Below are positions 18,089 through 27,078 of a stretch of 64,000 bases of DNA, in pieces (within the stretch, counting starts at the first letter, position 1; the number at the start of each line of letters is the position of its first letter). Position numbers and translations under genes: made by a program. Under the pieces are notes generated by a model. That model had not been told where the DNA came from. It saw only the letters and a list, made by a program, of their open reading frames with translations, and ran no database searches. This DNA comes from Campylobacteraceae bacterium. Its GTDB lineage: Bacteria > Campylobacterota > Campylobacteria > Campylobacterales > Arcobacteraceae. The DNA is taken from positions 1-64,000 of the forward strand of contig JABXII010000018.1 in NCBI GenBank assembly GCA_013373175.1, written 5' to 3'.

Positions 18089-18286
18089 TTAATATTTAAC
18101 ATATATATTTTTTTCATTTTTATTTTTTTGATAAAATTCAGGCTTGTTTTTAAAGCTTTGTTCACCTTCGAATCCTTTTAAAATTTCATCTAGTTCACTT
18201 ATGCAAATATCGCCTTTCATTCCTTTTGTTTCAGCTTGAATATTTCCATCTTCATCTATTTCTATTATTACATTATACTCTTGCAT
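18089..18286 (-). CDS. DUF2997 small protein
   Basis: A 65-aa protein with the DUF2997 pattern: a beta-hairpin start (YNVIIEIDEDGNIQAETKGMKG), then a short helix with one cysteine (CISELDEILKGFEG), then KPEFYQKN. DUF2997 genes neighbour DUF1257 genes and ycf46 in cyanobacteria. Here the gene overlaps the radical SAM gene by 14 nt and ends the Ycf46 module. The function is unknown. Its small size next to a radical SAM enzyme makes it a possible substrate or adaptor, which is inference. No terminator is visible after it. Confidence 0.75.
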   Translation of the reverse strand: MQEYNVIIEIDEDGNIQAETKGMKGDICISELDEILKGFEGEQSFKNKPEFYQKNKNEKNIYVKY

Positions 18287-18836
18287 TATTTTCCTTTTCT
18301 ATCATTTTGATAAGCTTATTTGTTGGATATCCTGTAATTTTAATATTTGCATTTATATCTATATCTATTTGAACATCGCTATTATTGAATTGCCAAGGAT
18401 CAATATCTTTATTTAATAAATATAGACTTTGATTATTATTTATTTTATTTTTATCATATCTACCTGATACTAAAATATCAGTGTAATTTAGTAAAACTTT
18501 TTTAAAATCACTTTGAAGTTCCTCTATATCAAACCCACTAAATATCTGAATATCTAAATTAGTATTTTCTTTTACTAATTGAGCTAATTTTGATAGTTCA
18601 TCAGATTGTAGAAATGGTTCTCCCCCAGTAAATGTTATACCATTAATAGTATCTCTTAAATTTATAATTTCTTTAAAAACTTCATCAACCGTTTTTAATA
18701 TTCTTTTTTCAAAACTCCAAGTTTCAGTATTCCAACAGCCTGTACATGCTAAATCACAACCTTGAAGCCATAATACATATCTACATCCATTTCCATTAAC
18801 ATAGTTTGAAGTTGCAATATTATGAATGTTCAACAT
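18273..18836 (-). CDS. NrdG-like radical SAM (4Fe-4S single cluster) protein
   Basis: A 187-aa radical SAM protein of the size and layout of activases. The cluster motif is CDLACTGC (C27, C31, C34) preceded by YVLWLQG. TFTGGEPFLQ (about residue 72) follows, then a segment like those of anaerobic ribonucleotide reductase activases (DILVSGRYD). Known relatives generate a glycyl radical on a partner enzyme. No NrdD-type partner is in this window, so the target is probably within the module. The start abuts the upstream stop, and the end overlaps the DUF2997 gene. Confidence 0.85.
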   Translation of the reverse strand: MLNIHNIATSNYVNGNGCRYVLWLQGCDLACTGCWNTETWSFEKRILKTVDEVFKEIINLRDTINGITFTGGEPFLQSDELSKLAQLVKENTNLDIQIFSGFDIEELQSDFKKVLLNYTDILVSGRYDKNKINNNQSLYLLNKDIDPWQFNNSDVQIDIDINANIKITGYPTNKLIKMIEKENNARV

Positions 18837-19223
18837 TTAGTAAGTTCTTTTTTGAAGTACTAATCTAATAGTATTATCTTCTTGTATTTGTTTTTTTAGT
18901 TTATAGCCTTGTCTTTTAGCATTTTCAATTAGTAAATTAGCTTTTTCTTCTCTTAGTATTCTTTTTTCTTCTTTTATTCTTAATTTCTCTGCTTCTGCTA
19001 GTTCTTCAAGATATTTATTAAATCTTTGAGTATAAAGAGATTCTATTTTTTCAATTTCTTTTTTCTTTTGATTTTCATCAATTTGATCCCATGCATCATA
19101 TTCATTAAATATGAATCGTTTGTTTTCTATTTTTATATCTAATCTTAACTCATCTAGTATTTCTTTAGCTATTTGAATGTTTTGAATTAATAGTTGCCCT
19201 TTTATATTTATTGTTCTACTCAT
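18837..19223 (-). CDS. DUF1257-like protein
   Basis: A 128-aa protein. Its C-terminal part (LLIENAKRQGYKLKKQIQED, then TIRLVLQKR) resembles the conserved end of DUF1257 proteins, which pair with Ycf46 and DUF2997 in cyanobacteria. The middle is a charged helix, and the N-terminal strands (KGQLLIQNIQIAKEILDELRLDIKIENKRFIF) look like a small alpha/beta unit. The call rests on C-terminal resemblance plus gene context. The start overlaps the upstream gene by 8 nt. Confidence 0.6.
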   Translation of the reverse strand: MSRTINIKGQLLIQNIQIAKEILDELRLDIKIENKRFIFNEYDAWDQIDENQKKKEIEKIESLYTQRFNKYLEELAEAEKLRIKEEKRILREEKANLLIENAKRQGYKLKKQIQEDNTIRLVLQKRTY

Positions 19224-20943
19224 CTTTAGCTCCTACAACTACTTTATAATCCTTATCACAATATCTTTGTTTTAATTCATTTGCTTTATTAATGTCTTCT
19301 TCAAAGATAATTTCTAAAAAGTAAGAGTTATTTGTTTCATATAACACACCAACCTCGGGCAAAATATATCTTGGTATATTTAATTTTTTATATTCATTTG
19401 AATTCGTTTTATTTTTCTTGAAGTTTTTAATCTCATTTTGTTTCGGATTATATTTAAATTCTGAATATTTATCATTTATTTCGTGTTTTAAAGAATCAAT
19501 TTTATTCTCTATTGTTCTAATTTCTTTCTCTATTTTAGTAAATTCTTTAGTATTTTTTTCTTTTTTTTCAAATAGGAGTTTTTTTTCTTTTAATTCATGT
19601 TCTTGCTTCTCCAAAGTTTTAGTTTTTTGTTCTTTGTCTCTATTCCACTTATCCTCAGCCTCTTTTCTCTTTTTATTTTCTTTAAAATCTGTATTAGATT
19701 TTATTATACTCTCAAAAAACTCTTTGAATTCAACTTCTATAAACTTTTCTAAATCAACTATTGATAGTTTACTTAAATCTAAATCTTTATACTCTTCAAT
19801 TTTTTTTAGATTTTGTTTTGCTTTTCTATTTGCACCCATAAAAAAAGAGATAACCCCACTTTCTTTTTCTAAATCAGTAAGTACTCTATTTAATATTTCT
19901 AGATATTCTTTAAACTGCCTATCAAGTTCTTCAAAGTCATTATATAAATTAGCTTTTTTAGCATTATTAGGTTTTGATGGAGGGAGTACTTCCCATGAAA
20001 AGTTTATCTCTTTAATATATTTTTCCTGCAGAAATTCTACTTTTGTAGTATTCATTTCTTCAATTATATTTGATTCTATACTCCCTAAATTTACTTTTTT
20101 ACTAACTTCTATATTTATAATATTATCCCAGCTTTCATCTATTGGTATAATTTTGTCTTCTGAAGATATTTCTTTTAAAAAGTTTTGAGTATAAATCCAT
20201 TTGTCTGTAATGTCAAATTCTATTTCTTTAAGCAGTAAATTACCAATTTGAAGTTGGTCTGTATTTTGATAAATAATTGAATTAATAACAGTACTAACAT
20301 ATTTATTCGTAGATTCTTTATCTAAAAGTACAGATTTATATTTTTCATCTTTAGGTATATAAATCTTTTCAAGGTCCTCTAAATCATTATTTGTAATATT
20401 AATAAAATCTAGTTCTCTTTGGTTAATTGTTGGGAAAGGAGATTCAATAGGTTCAGCAATAGTATCTACTAATTTTTCAAGTGATGCACACTCCCAAAAA
20501 TAGTAGTTGAAAATATATTTTAAATCTGGAGTTTTGTTTTCATCAATTTTAATAAATATATTTTCTTTATTTTCTAGTGGGTTAATGAAAATATATGCAA
20601 TATTATCAATAATAATTAGATTGTTTTCTAATTGTTCAACCTCTCTTAAGACAGTAGGTTTTTTAGAATCAAATCTTTCTAATGTTTGTTTAGATTTATC
20701 AAATGATTTTAATAAAATATATATGTTTATTTCATCATTTTCATATAGTGCATCTATTATTTCATTTGATATATTTTCAGTAGATGATAATTGAATTGTC
20801 TTTTTTGCATTGTGAATTTTATGGACTATTTTTTCATAGCTTTGCAGATCACTACTAGTATCATCTTCTTTTATTAAATAGGAAATAGTTTCACCAGAGT
20901 AATCAATCGTTTTTTCTAAATTTATTTTTTCTATTTTACCCAT
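19216..20943 (-). CDS. Unrecognised coiled-coil protein of the Ycf46 module, possible PLD-like N-terminus
   Basis: A 575-aa protein. Residues about 35-140 (KIHNAKKTIQLSSTENISNE, a helix, then INIYILLK and LIIIDNIAYIF) have the strand-helix spacing of a phospholipase-D-like half domain but no HxK motif. A middle region without recognised motifs follows, then a charged coiled coil at about 415-500 and a compact C-terminal domain. Its ATG overlaps the previous stop by one base (TAATG), so it is translationally coupled. It is probably a structural or adaptor subunit. The PLD-like assignment is tentative. Confidence 0.5.
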   Translation of the reverse strand: MGKIEKINLEKTIDYSGETISYLIKEDDTSSDLQSYEKIVHKIHNAKKTIQLSSTENISNEIIDALYENDEINIYILLKSFDKSKQTLERFDSKKPTVLREVEQLENNLIIIDNIAYIFINPLENKENIFIKIDENKTPDLKYIFNYYFWECASLEKLVDTIAEPIESPFPTINQRELDFINITNNDLEDLEKIYIPKDEKYKSVLLDKESTNKYVSTVINSIIYQNTDQLQIGNLLLKEIEFDITDKWIYTQNFLKEISSEDKIIPIDESWDNIINIEVSKKVNLGSIESNIIEEMNTTKVEFLQEKYIKEINFSWEVLPPSKPNNAKKANLYNDFEELDRQFKEYLEILNRVLTDLEKESGVISFFMGANRKAKQNLKKIEEYKDLDLSKLSIVDLEKFIEVEFKEFFESIIKSNTDFKENKKRKEAEDKWNRDKEQKTKTLEKQEHELKEKKLLFEKKEKNTKEFTKIEKEIRTIENKIDSLKHEINDKYSEFKYNPKQNEIKNFKKNKTNSNEYKKLNIPRYILPEVGVLYETNNSYFLEIIFEEDINKANELKQRYCDKDYKVVVGAKDE

Positions 20944-22346
20944 TATTTTATTTCCTCTAATAGTTTAATTACTCTAGGAGCAATTTTTTCAATATCCTCT
21001 CGTTCAAACAAATCAAAACTTGTATTATGAAGGCCATCGGTACTTTCTCCAGTTCTATATATTAGACTATTATTAACTATCCAATGTCTTGTATGTTCAA
21101 TTTCATTTTTTTCTTTTATTATTCTCTTTATTTTTTGTTTATCTATAAGTTTTTTTATTTCATTTAATTCCTTTTTATAATAATCTTTAGTTGTAAAAAT
21201 TGTGACACTTGGATTATCTAAGTTATTTAATATTTTTATAAGAGTAGATAAGTTTCTTTTTGAGTTTAGGTATCTATCCATAATTATTAATTCTTCAAAA
21301 GGTATTTTAAATTTACTTTTATAGTCTTCAATACTTTCTATTATAACTCTTTCTTTGGGTACTATATTTGCATCAAAAGGATATAAGTCAATACCTGCTT
21401 GTAAAAGCCAGTAATATTTAGAACTTCTACCAAATTCTTTTAAAATTCGTTCAAAATCAAACTCTAATTCAAACTTTTTAAATACAGGGTTTCTTTCTTT
21501 TATATCTTCCCATAGCTCTTGAAGTTCTGATTTTGATATGTATTTATTAAGTTGTTTAATTTCATCTTTTAAAAGATAGATAAACCATTCTTTTGCATCA
21601 TATTGTGTTTTTGGAATAATATTAATATCTTGAAATTTACCTTTTAAGTCACCATAATCTTGAAATTCTATATTATCATCATATGTTATTTTAAAAGATT
21701 TAATAGCTTTATCATTTTTTTTAATTAAAGAAAATTCTATTTTCAACGAACCAAATTCATTATCCCATTCACCATTAAACAAACTGTTAAAATCAATATC
21801 TTCCATTTCAAAGCTTTCATCATTAATAGTATATTTCCAATTTTGATCTAAATATTTAATTACTAATTGAGAATTATCAATACTCTCAAAATTAGCTTTA
21901 TCATTTTCAATAATATTTACTTTAAAATCTTTATTTGTTTTATCTTGTACAGTTTTTATAAAATCTTTATTTTGATTAGTGTTATTAGCAGTATTTCTAG
22001 TTACTGCTTTTTCTCTTTTTATTTGTTTGTTTTTATATTTGAAAGGTAGTTTTGTATCGTTCTGAAATATTTCTAAAGAATATTTTCCATACTCTTTTTC
22101 AGGAAACCCTTTTTCTATATTTTCTAAATAACCATTTTTTATAACTCTTAGACCTTCTAATTTATTTACAATATTTTTTATTGCAGATTCTGGCATATTT
22201 TTATATTTTAATTTTTCAATTAAATCATCTTTTGTTTCTATGCTTTTTAGTAGGTCAATATATGGTGATTTTTCATCAAAAAAATCTACTTCACCAACAA
22301 ATTCCATTTTATATAGTTTTATATTTTTACTTAACTCTATTTTCAT
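20943..22346 (-). CDS. Unrecognised protein of the Ycf46 module, possible degenerate PLD-like C-terminus
   Basis: A 467-aa protein. The first 90 residues look like a helical or winged-helix unit. The last 130 (ELIIMDRYLNSKRNLSTLIK, SVTIFTTKDYYKKEL, HTRHWIVNNSLIYRTGEST) recall the final half of PLD-superfamily proteins, where an HxK motif is followed by a strand and G/S/T. Here the lysine is not in place (HTRH), so catalysis is doubtful. It begins inside the helicase stop codon (TAATG) and ends inside the next gene's start. I do not recognise a named family. Confidence 0.5.
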   Translation of the reverse strand: MKIELSKNIKLYKMEFVGEVDFFDEKSPYIDLLKSIETKDDLIEKLKYKNMPESAIKNIVNKLEGLRVIKNGYLENIEKGFPEKEYGKYSLEIFQNDTKLPFKYKNKQIKREKAVTRNTANNTNQNKDFIKTVQDKTNKDFKVNIIENDKANFESIDNSQLVIKYLDQNWKYTINDESFEMEDIDFNSLFNGEWDNEFGSLKIEFSLIKKNDKAIKSFKITYDDNIEFQDYGDLKGKFQDINIIPKTQYDAKEWFIYLLKDEIKQLNKYISKSELQELWEDIKERNPVFKKFELEFDFERILKEFGRSSKYYWLLQAGIDLYPFDANIVPKERVIIESIEDYKSKFKIPFEELIIMDRYLNSKRNLSTLIKILNNLDNPSVTIFTTKDYYKKELNEIKKLIDKQKIKRIIKEKNEIEHTRHWIVNNSLIYRTGESTDGLHNTSFDLFEREDIEKIAPRVIKLLEEIK

Positions 22347-25300
22347 TAGATACCTTCTCTTTCAGCTAATCTTTTTAGTTCTAAAGAACCATTTTGTTTA
22401 TTAAAAAAGTTTTTATCCCCTACAATTACTCTTTGATATTTTGCTCTAGTTAGTGCTACATTTAATCTATTTATATTATCCATGAAGCCTATTGATTTAC
22501 CTCTAACCATACTTAGAAAGACTAAATCAGCTTCCATTCCTTGAAACTTATCAACTGTATAAAGAAGTATATTTACTCCATTTTTATGAAATCTAGACAT
22601 TTTATTTGGTTGGTTACACAATTTCTTTAATCCCTCTCTCAAAATAGTTTCTTGAGGTTTATAGAAAGTTAGTACAGCAATACTCCATGACTCTTCATCT
22701 TTATTTTTAGGAAACTCTTTTGTAAACTCCAAAAACTTACCTATTTCTTCTATAATAGTATCTACTTCTTTATAGTGTCTTCTATCATTGTTTTTTTCTT
22801 TATCACTTTTAGGTGTATCTATCCAAACTGCTCTTGAATTGTATCTATTATATTCCCATTCTCGATTTATTGTACTAGCATTTTGTAATGCTTGACCATC
22901 TTCATTTGTATAAAACTCTTCCCTTGAAAATTTAGAAATATCAGGTGACATTCTATGTTGAGTTTTTAAAACTTCATGTCTTTGTTTTAAATCTCTTTTG
23001 TCAAATCCATCTGTAATAGTTGTAGAGTTTTTATGTTTTTCTCCATTTCCAATTTGAATAGATTCTAAGATTGATGGAAGTGTCATATTATAAATCCTTT
23101 CAACAGGATTATTTTCTTCAACTGGTTTAAGTAATTCATATGTTCTTTCATAATATGAATCTCTCTTTTTTAACATTCTTCTTTCGTAAACTCTTATCAT
23201 TCTCCATGATATTGCTTCTGCCCAATTTTGTTCTTTTATCATTGATTTAAAAGAAGATTTATATTCATAAGGATTATTATCTTTAGGAAAATTATTATTG
23301 ATTTCTGCAAATTTTGATAATCTTTTTTTATGATTTAAATAGTTTTGTTTAAACCAAAAATCATCATTATCTTTATCTTTTTTTAAAACTGCAATATGGG
23401 TTTTAGGTAAAGTCTTTTTTCTTTTCTCCCATTCACCTTCTTTTATTAAAATTAAATCACTACCTAATAATTTAAATAAATCTTCTTCATTGCTATAAGA
23501 AACTATCTTTTCTTTATATGGATTATCATCTTTTTCTGACCATTTTGTTAAGTATTTTTTGATTTCTTCTTCTTCTTTATTTGAAACTTCTACAATATAT
23601 GGGGTTTGAATTTTATTCTTTTTATCATAAGTGTTATGCAGCGTTTCAAATATTATTCTTATTGCCTTTTGCTTATCTTCATGTACAGAAACATTTAAGT
23701 TATGAACTATATGCGATTGTTCTATAAAAGGTGAAAGTTGTTTAATATCTCCTACAAGTATCCATTTTTTTGCTAACATTGCAGGTACTAAAAATTCTTG
23801 AAAAGTTGTTTTACTTGATTCATCAATAATCATATAGTCAAAAATAGTATCCATAGGTAAAAGAGATTCTTCTCTTCTACCATCTTTAAAATTTACTCTA
23901 TCTCTTATGGGTGGAAATTGATTTATTCCCATCGTAGTAGCACATACTAAGTTTGCACTATCAAGCACAATTTTTTTTGCCATATCTTCATTAAATCCAT
24001 TATTAATATATGTTTCTATTTTAGCATCGATTTGTAAATAATTAATGGCTTCTCCAACACTTTCATTCCTTCCAATCCTAAGTGCTTCTACATTATTATC
24101 AATATCATATTTATATATTCTCTCTAGTACATTGTCTATTGCTACATGTGTTGAAGCTGATAAAAGTATCTTTTTACCTAATTTAAGAAGTTGTAAAATT
24201 AGTTCTAAAATAGTTGTAGTTTTACCACTTCCAGGAGGACCTTCAAGTAATGCAAAATCATCTGTAGCTATAGCTTTTTTTACAAACTCTCTTTGATCGA
24301 TTGTACCATCAAAGTTTTCATTATTTAAAATATACCAAGAATCTATATTGACATCTTTACTATTCTTCCATAACCTTTCACTTTTTCTTTCAAGAAGCTT
24401 TATAAGATTTTGTTGTGCTTTAACTGGTGAATTATTTAATAGCCTTATACTATTTTGTTGTTTTTTTAAATTTCCAGTATCTATTTTTATTTTTATTGGT
24501 TCATTTTGTATTAGATGTTTAGGATTTCTAAAATCTTGTCTAAGAATAAGAATTTTATCTTCTATCTTTTTTACTTTTATATCAAAAGTAGTTTTTTTAT
24601 TACCATCTTGATAGATAGTTTGTACATCATCTGCAAGAAAATATTCTGATATAGTTTCATCATCATTGTTATCATCATCTATAAGTTGAATAACTATATC
24701 ACTTAATTTTGTATTATTTATCTTTTTCCATTCATATTCTATATTATTTTCATCTTTAAGTATTTTTGAGATTGGCTTACATTTACATTGATATTCATTT
24801 CCCATTTTTTCATAGAAAAACTCTATATTATTGTCAAATAACTGATTGAATGTATATATATACTTTGTACTTTTTAATACTTTACCATTAAATTTTAGTT
24901 CTTTTATATTTTTGTTAGTCCTAATTTCAATATTCCATCCATCTTCTAGTGTTTCAATATTTTCAATTTTAAATTTTTCATTTTGACTTTCAAGAATATC
25001 ATTTTGATTTAATGATAAGTTTTCTATCTCATATTTAACTTCAATATTATTAACCTCTACTATCTCATTTTCAAGAGCTAATACATCAATATTTAAGTAA
25101 ATACAGTTTTTATCTATATCAATACTATCTTTATCAAATCTTATTGTTTTATCTTGTGTATCAAAAAATAATTTATTTCTAGTTTCTTCTAATATATTTA
25201 TATCTTTAAGTATAACTTTAAATATACTTTTTGGTTTTTCAATTTTAAATTTACTATATACAGGTGTGATAGATAAATTAAAATTCGATTCTATTTTTTT

Positions 25301-25504
25301 CCAATCTATTTCATAAGAGCTTTTTTCTTCTTCTGTTTTAATAGCTTTATTCAAAAACTCATAATATGGTATTAAAGCTTCTTTTGTAGTATGTCTTAGA
25401 GCATCTACAACTTTTTCATTATTGTTAAAACAAGTAAAATATGATCTATCACCGAGGTGTAGTTTATTATTCCAGTTAGAATTTCTTTTTTTATTCTTTG
25501 CCAT
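22346..25504 (-). CDS. UPF1-like superfamily 1 helicase of the Ycf46 module
   Basis: A 1052-aa helicase. The N-terminal 400 residues are beta-rich and unrecognised. They are followed by Walker A (LLEGPPGSGKTTTI, about 422-430), Walker B (MIIDESSKTTFQEF, about 560), GDIKQLSPF (about 586), KTQHRMSP, the SF1 motif TVDKFQGMEADLVF (about 989) and RLNVALTRAK (about 1012). This is the AAA_11/AAA_12 arrangement of Dna2/UPF1-type 5'-3' helicases. ATG 25504 is preferred over the TTG immediately before it. It follows the Ycf46-like gene by a few bases and overlaps the next gene by one. Confidence 0.87.
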   Translation of the reverse strand: MAKNKKRNSNWNNKLHLGDRSYFTCFNNNEKVVDALRHTTKEALIPYYEFLNKAIKTEEEKSSYEIDWKKIESNFNLSITPVYSKFKIEKPKSIFKVILKDINILEETRNKLFFDTQDKTIRFDKDSIDIDKNCIYLNIDVLALENEIVEVNNIEVKYEIENLSLNQNDILESQNEKFKIENIETLEDGWNIEIRTNKNIKELKFNGKVLKSTKYIYTFNQLFDNNIEFFYEKMGNEYQCKCKPISKILKDENNIEYEWKKINNTKLSDIVIQLIDDDNNDDETISEYFLADDVQTIYQDGNKKTTFDIKVKKIEDKILILRQDFRNPKHLIQNEPIKIKIDTGNLKKQQNSIRLLNNSPVKAQQNLIKLLERKSERLWKNSKDVNIDSWYILNNENFDGTIDQREFVKKAIATDDFALLEGPPGSGKTTTILELILQLLKLGKKILLSASTHVAIDNVLERIYKYDIDNNVEALRIGRNESVGEAINYLQIDAKIETYINNGFNEDMAKKIVLDSANLVCATTMGINQFPPIRDRVNFKDGRREESLLPMDTIFDYMIIDESSKTTFQEFLVPAMLAKKWILVGDIKQLSPFIEQSHIVHNLNVSVHEDKQKAIRIIFETLHNTYDKKNKIQTPYIVEVSNKEEEEIKKYLTKWSEKDDNPYKEKIVSYSNEEDLFKLLGSDLILIKEGEWEKRKKTLPKTHIAVLKKDKDNDDFWFKQNYLNHKKRLSKFAEINNNFPKDNNPYEYKSSFKSMIKEQNWAEAISWRMIRVYERRMLKKRDSYYERTYELLKPVEENNPVERIYNMTLPSILESIQIGNGEKHKNSTTITDGFDKRDLKQRHEVLKTQHRMSPDISKFSREEFYTNEDGQALQNASTINREWEYNRYNSRAVWIDTPKSDKEKNNDRRHYKEVDTIIEEIGKFLEFTKEFPKNKDEESWSIAVLTFYKPQETILREGLKKLCNQPNKMSRFHKNGVNILLYTVDKFQGMEADLVFLSMVRGKSIGFMDNINRLNVALTRAKYQRVIVGDKNFFNKQNGSLELKRLAEREGI

Positions 25505-25509
25505 CAATA

Positions 25510-27078
25510 TTACTTTATAAAAGGGTTATGTTTTTCTTGTGCAAGAGTTGGTATTTTTTCATTTGATTTTGGTAATTCTTCACTATCTCCTGTTGAAGCA
25601 AACCTAGCTCTAACTTTTGCCCAAGTTCTTAAATCTTTTATATTGTCTGCCATGGTTTTAGATAAAGGGAAAGTCTCTTTTAGTGCTGCTTCAATATCTT
25701 TAGTTTCAATTTCTCTACTATTATTATATGCGATAAATAATGCTTCATTTACCGCTTCTTCTATCTCTGCACCACTAAATCCAATTGATAAAGTTGATAG
25801 TCTGTCTAAATCAAATTTTGATATTTCTCTTTCTTTTTTTTCAATATGTATTTTAAATATCTCTTTTCTTTCATTTGATGAAGGTAAATCTACAAAGAAT
25901 ATTTCATCAAATCTACCTTTTCTTAATAATTCTGGTGGTAATGCCTCTATTTTATTAGCTGTTGATATTACAAAAACTTCATTTTTCTTCTCTTGCATCC
26001 ATGTAAGAAGAGTACCAAATACTTTAGCACTAGTTCCACTATCTCCACCATCAGAGATACCACTTAATCCTTTTTCAATTTCATCTATCCATAAAATAGA
26101 TGGAGCAATAGCTTCACTAAGTTTTAAAGCTTCTCTCATACGAGCTTCACTTTCCCCAACTAATGAACCAAATACATTTCCTAAGTCTAATTTTAAAAGT
26201 GGTAATTTCCATTCATTTGCAATAGTCTTAGAAACTAAACTTTTACCACATCCTGGAATACCTAAAAGCATTACTCCTTTTGGTGAAATTAGCCCAAAAT
26301 CTCTGGCATCTTTTGTAAATGCTTTACCTCTTTTTTCAAGCCAATCTTTTAAGTTTTCCATACCTCCAACTTCTCTAAAGTCACCTTGAGGATGAAAATA
26401 TTCAAGTACTCCACTTTTTTTGATGATTTGTTCTTTTTCTTGTACTATCGAAGGTACTTCATATTTTGTAAGTCTGTTTTTATCAGCTATTATTTTTCTA
26501 TATGTCCATTCTGCTTCCATTATCGATAAACCTTTAGAGGCACTGACAATCTCTCTTTTATCTTCACTATTTGGTTTGTTGTCATATTCTAAGTTATCTG
26601 TAATAGATTCTACTATCGCTTCTAGTGTTTCTTCATTTGGTAATTCTATTTCTAATAAAGGGATTTCTTTTTCAAACTCTTTTACATTTAGGTTAAATGG
26701 TGTTTGGATAATCAATGTCTTTTTTAAACTAGAATCAATTCTACATATTTCTCTGATTTGTCTAATAACTTCAAAGTTATTGTTTGTTATAAAAGGATGA
26801 AAATCTTCAAGTATAAAGATACAATTTTTTTTATCTTCTTCTTTAAACCATTCTAATATATCTAAAGGATCTTTCTCATCATTTTCATTTGTAAAATTCC
26901 GCTTCTCTTTATCCCATTTTTTACATCCACTTGTAACACTCCAAGTAAATAAGTCTAACTCATTTTCTTGAGCTATTCCAACACAAAAACCATAAAGTCT
27001 TTGCCATTCATAAGTCACTATTTGAACAGCTGGTATATTTGCTTTTATTAAATTTTCTAATTCATTATTAAAATTCAT
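25510..27078 (-). CDS. Ycf46-like AAA+ ATPase
   Basis: A 522-aa protein. Residues 1-200 form the N-domain seen in Ycf46 (LIKANIPAVQIVTYEWQRLY; CIFILEDFHPFI). Next come the AAA core: GVMLLGIPGCGKSLVSKTIA (about 267-286), ANEWKLPLLKLDLGNVFGSL, VGESEARMREALKL, Walker B SILWIDEIEKGLSG (about 325) and the arginine-finger region LLRKGRFDEIFFVDLP. The match to plastid/cyanobacterial Ycf46 around Walker A is strong. Ycf46 function is poorly defined; AAA proteins of this group remodel protein complexes. Its ATG overlaps the DUF2779 stop (ATGA), so the nuclease and ATPase are co-translated. Confidence 0.88.
   Translation of the reverse strand: MNFNNELENLIKANIPAVQIVTYEWQRLYGFCVGIAQENELDLFTWSVTSGCKKWDKEKRNFTNENDEKDPLDILEWFKEEDKKNCIFILEDFHPFITNNNFEVIRQIREICRIDSSLKKTLIIQTPFNLNVKEFEKEIPLLEIELPNEETLEAIVESITDNLEYDNKPNSEDKREIVSASKGLSIMEAEWTYRKIIADKNRLTKYEVPSIVQEKEQIIKKSGVLEYFHPQGDFREVGGMENLKDWLEKRGKAFTKDARDFGLISPKGVMLLGIPGCGKSLVSKTIANEWKLPLLKLDLGNVFGSLVGESEARMREALKLSEAIAPSILWIDEIEKGLSGISDGGDSGTSAKVFGTLLTWMQEKKNEVFVISTANKIEALPPELLRKGRFDEIFFVDLPSSNERKEIFKIHIEKKEREISKFDLDRLSTLSIGFSGAEIEEAVNEALFIAYNNSREIETKDIEAALKETFPLSKTMADNIKDLRTWAKVRARFASTGDSEELPKSNEKIPTLAQEKHNPFIK

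Noticed and set aside
19418-20188. Rightward 256-aa open frame opposite the coiled-coil gene
   Set aside because: The same reverse-strand artefact: low-complexity Ser/Phe/Leu sequence with no ribosome binding site, lying inside a coupled operon on the other strand.
25643-26389. Rightward 248-aa open frame opposite the Ycf46-like gene
   Set aside because: Antisense to a gene with clear AAA+ motifs. The serine/leucine/phenylalanine-rich translation is typical of the reverse strand of AT-rich coding DNA.
18089-27078. DISARM, BREX or Zorya system
   Set aside because: A helicase with PLD-like and nuclease neighbours recalls DISARM, but there is no DUF1998 protein or DNA methylase in the array. 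No BREX (PglZ, BrxC) or Zorya (ZorA/ZorB motor) protein is present either.
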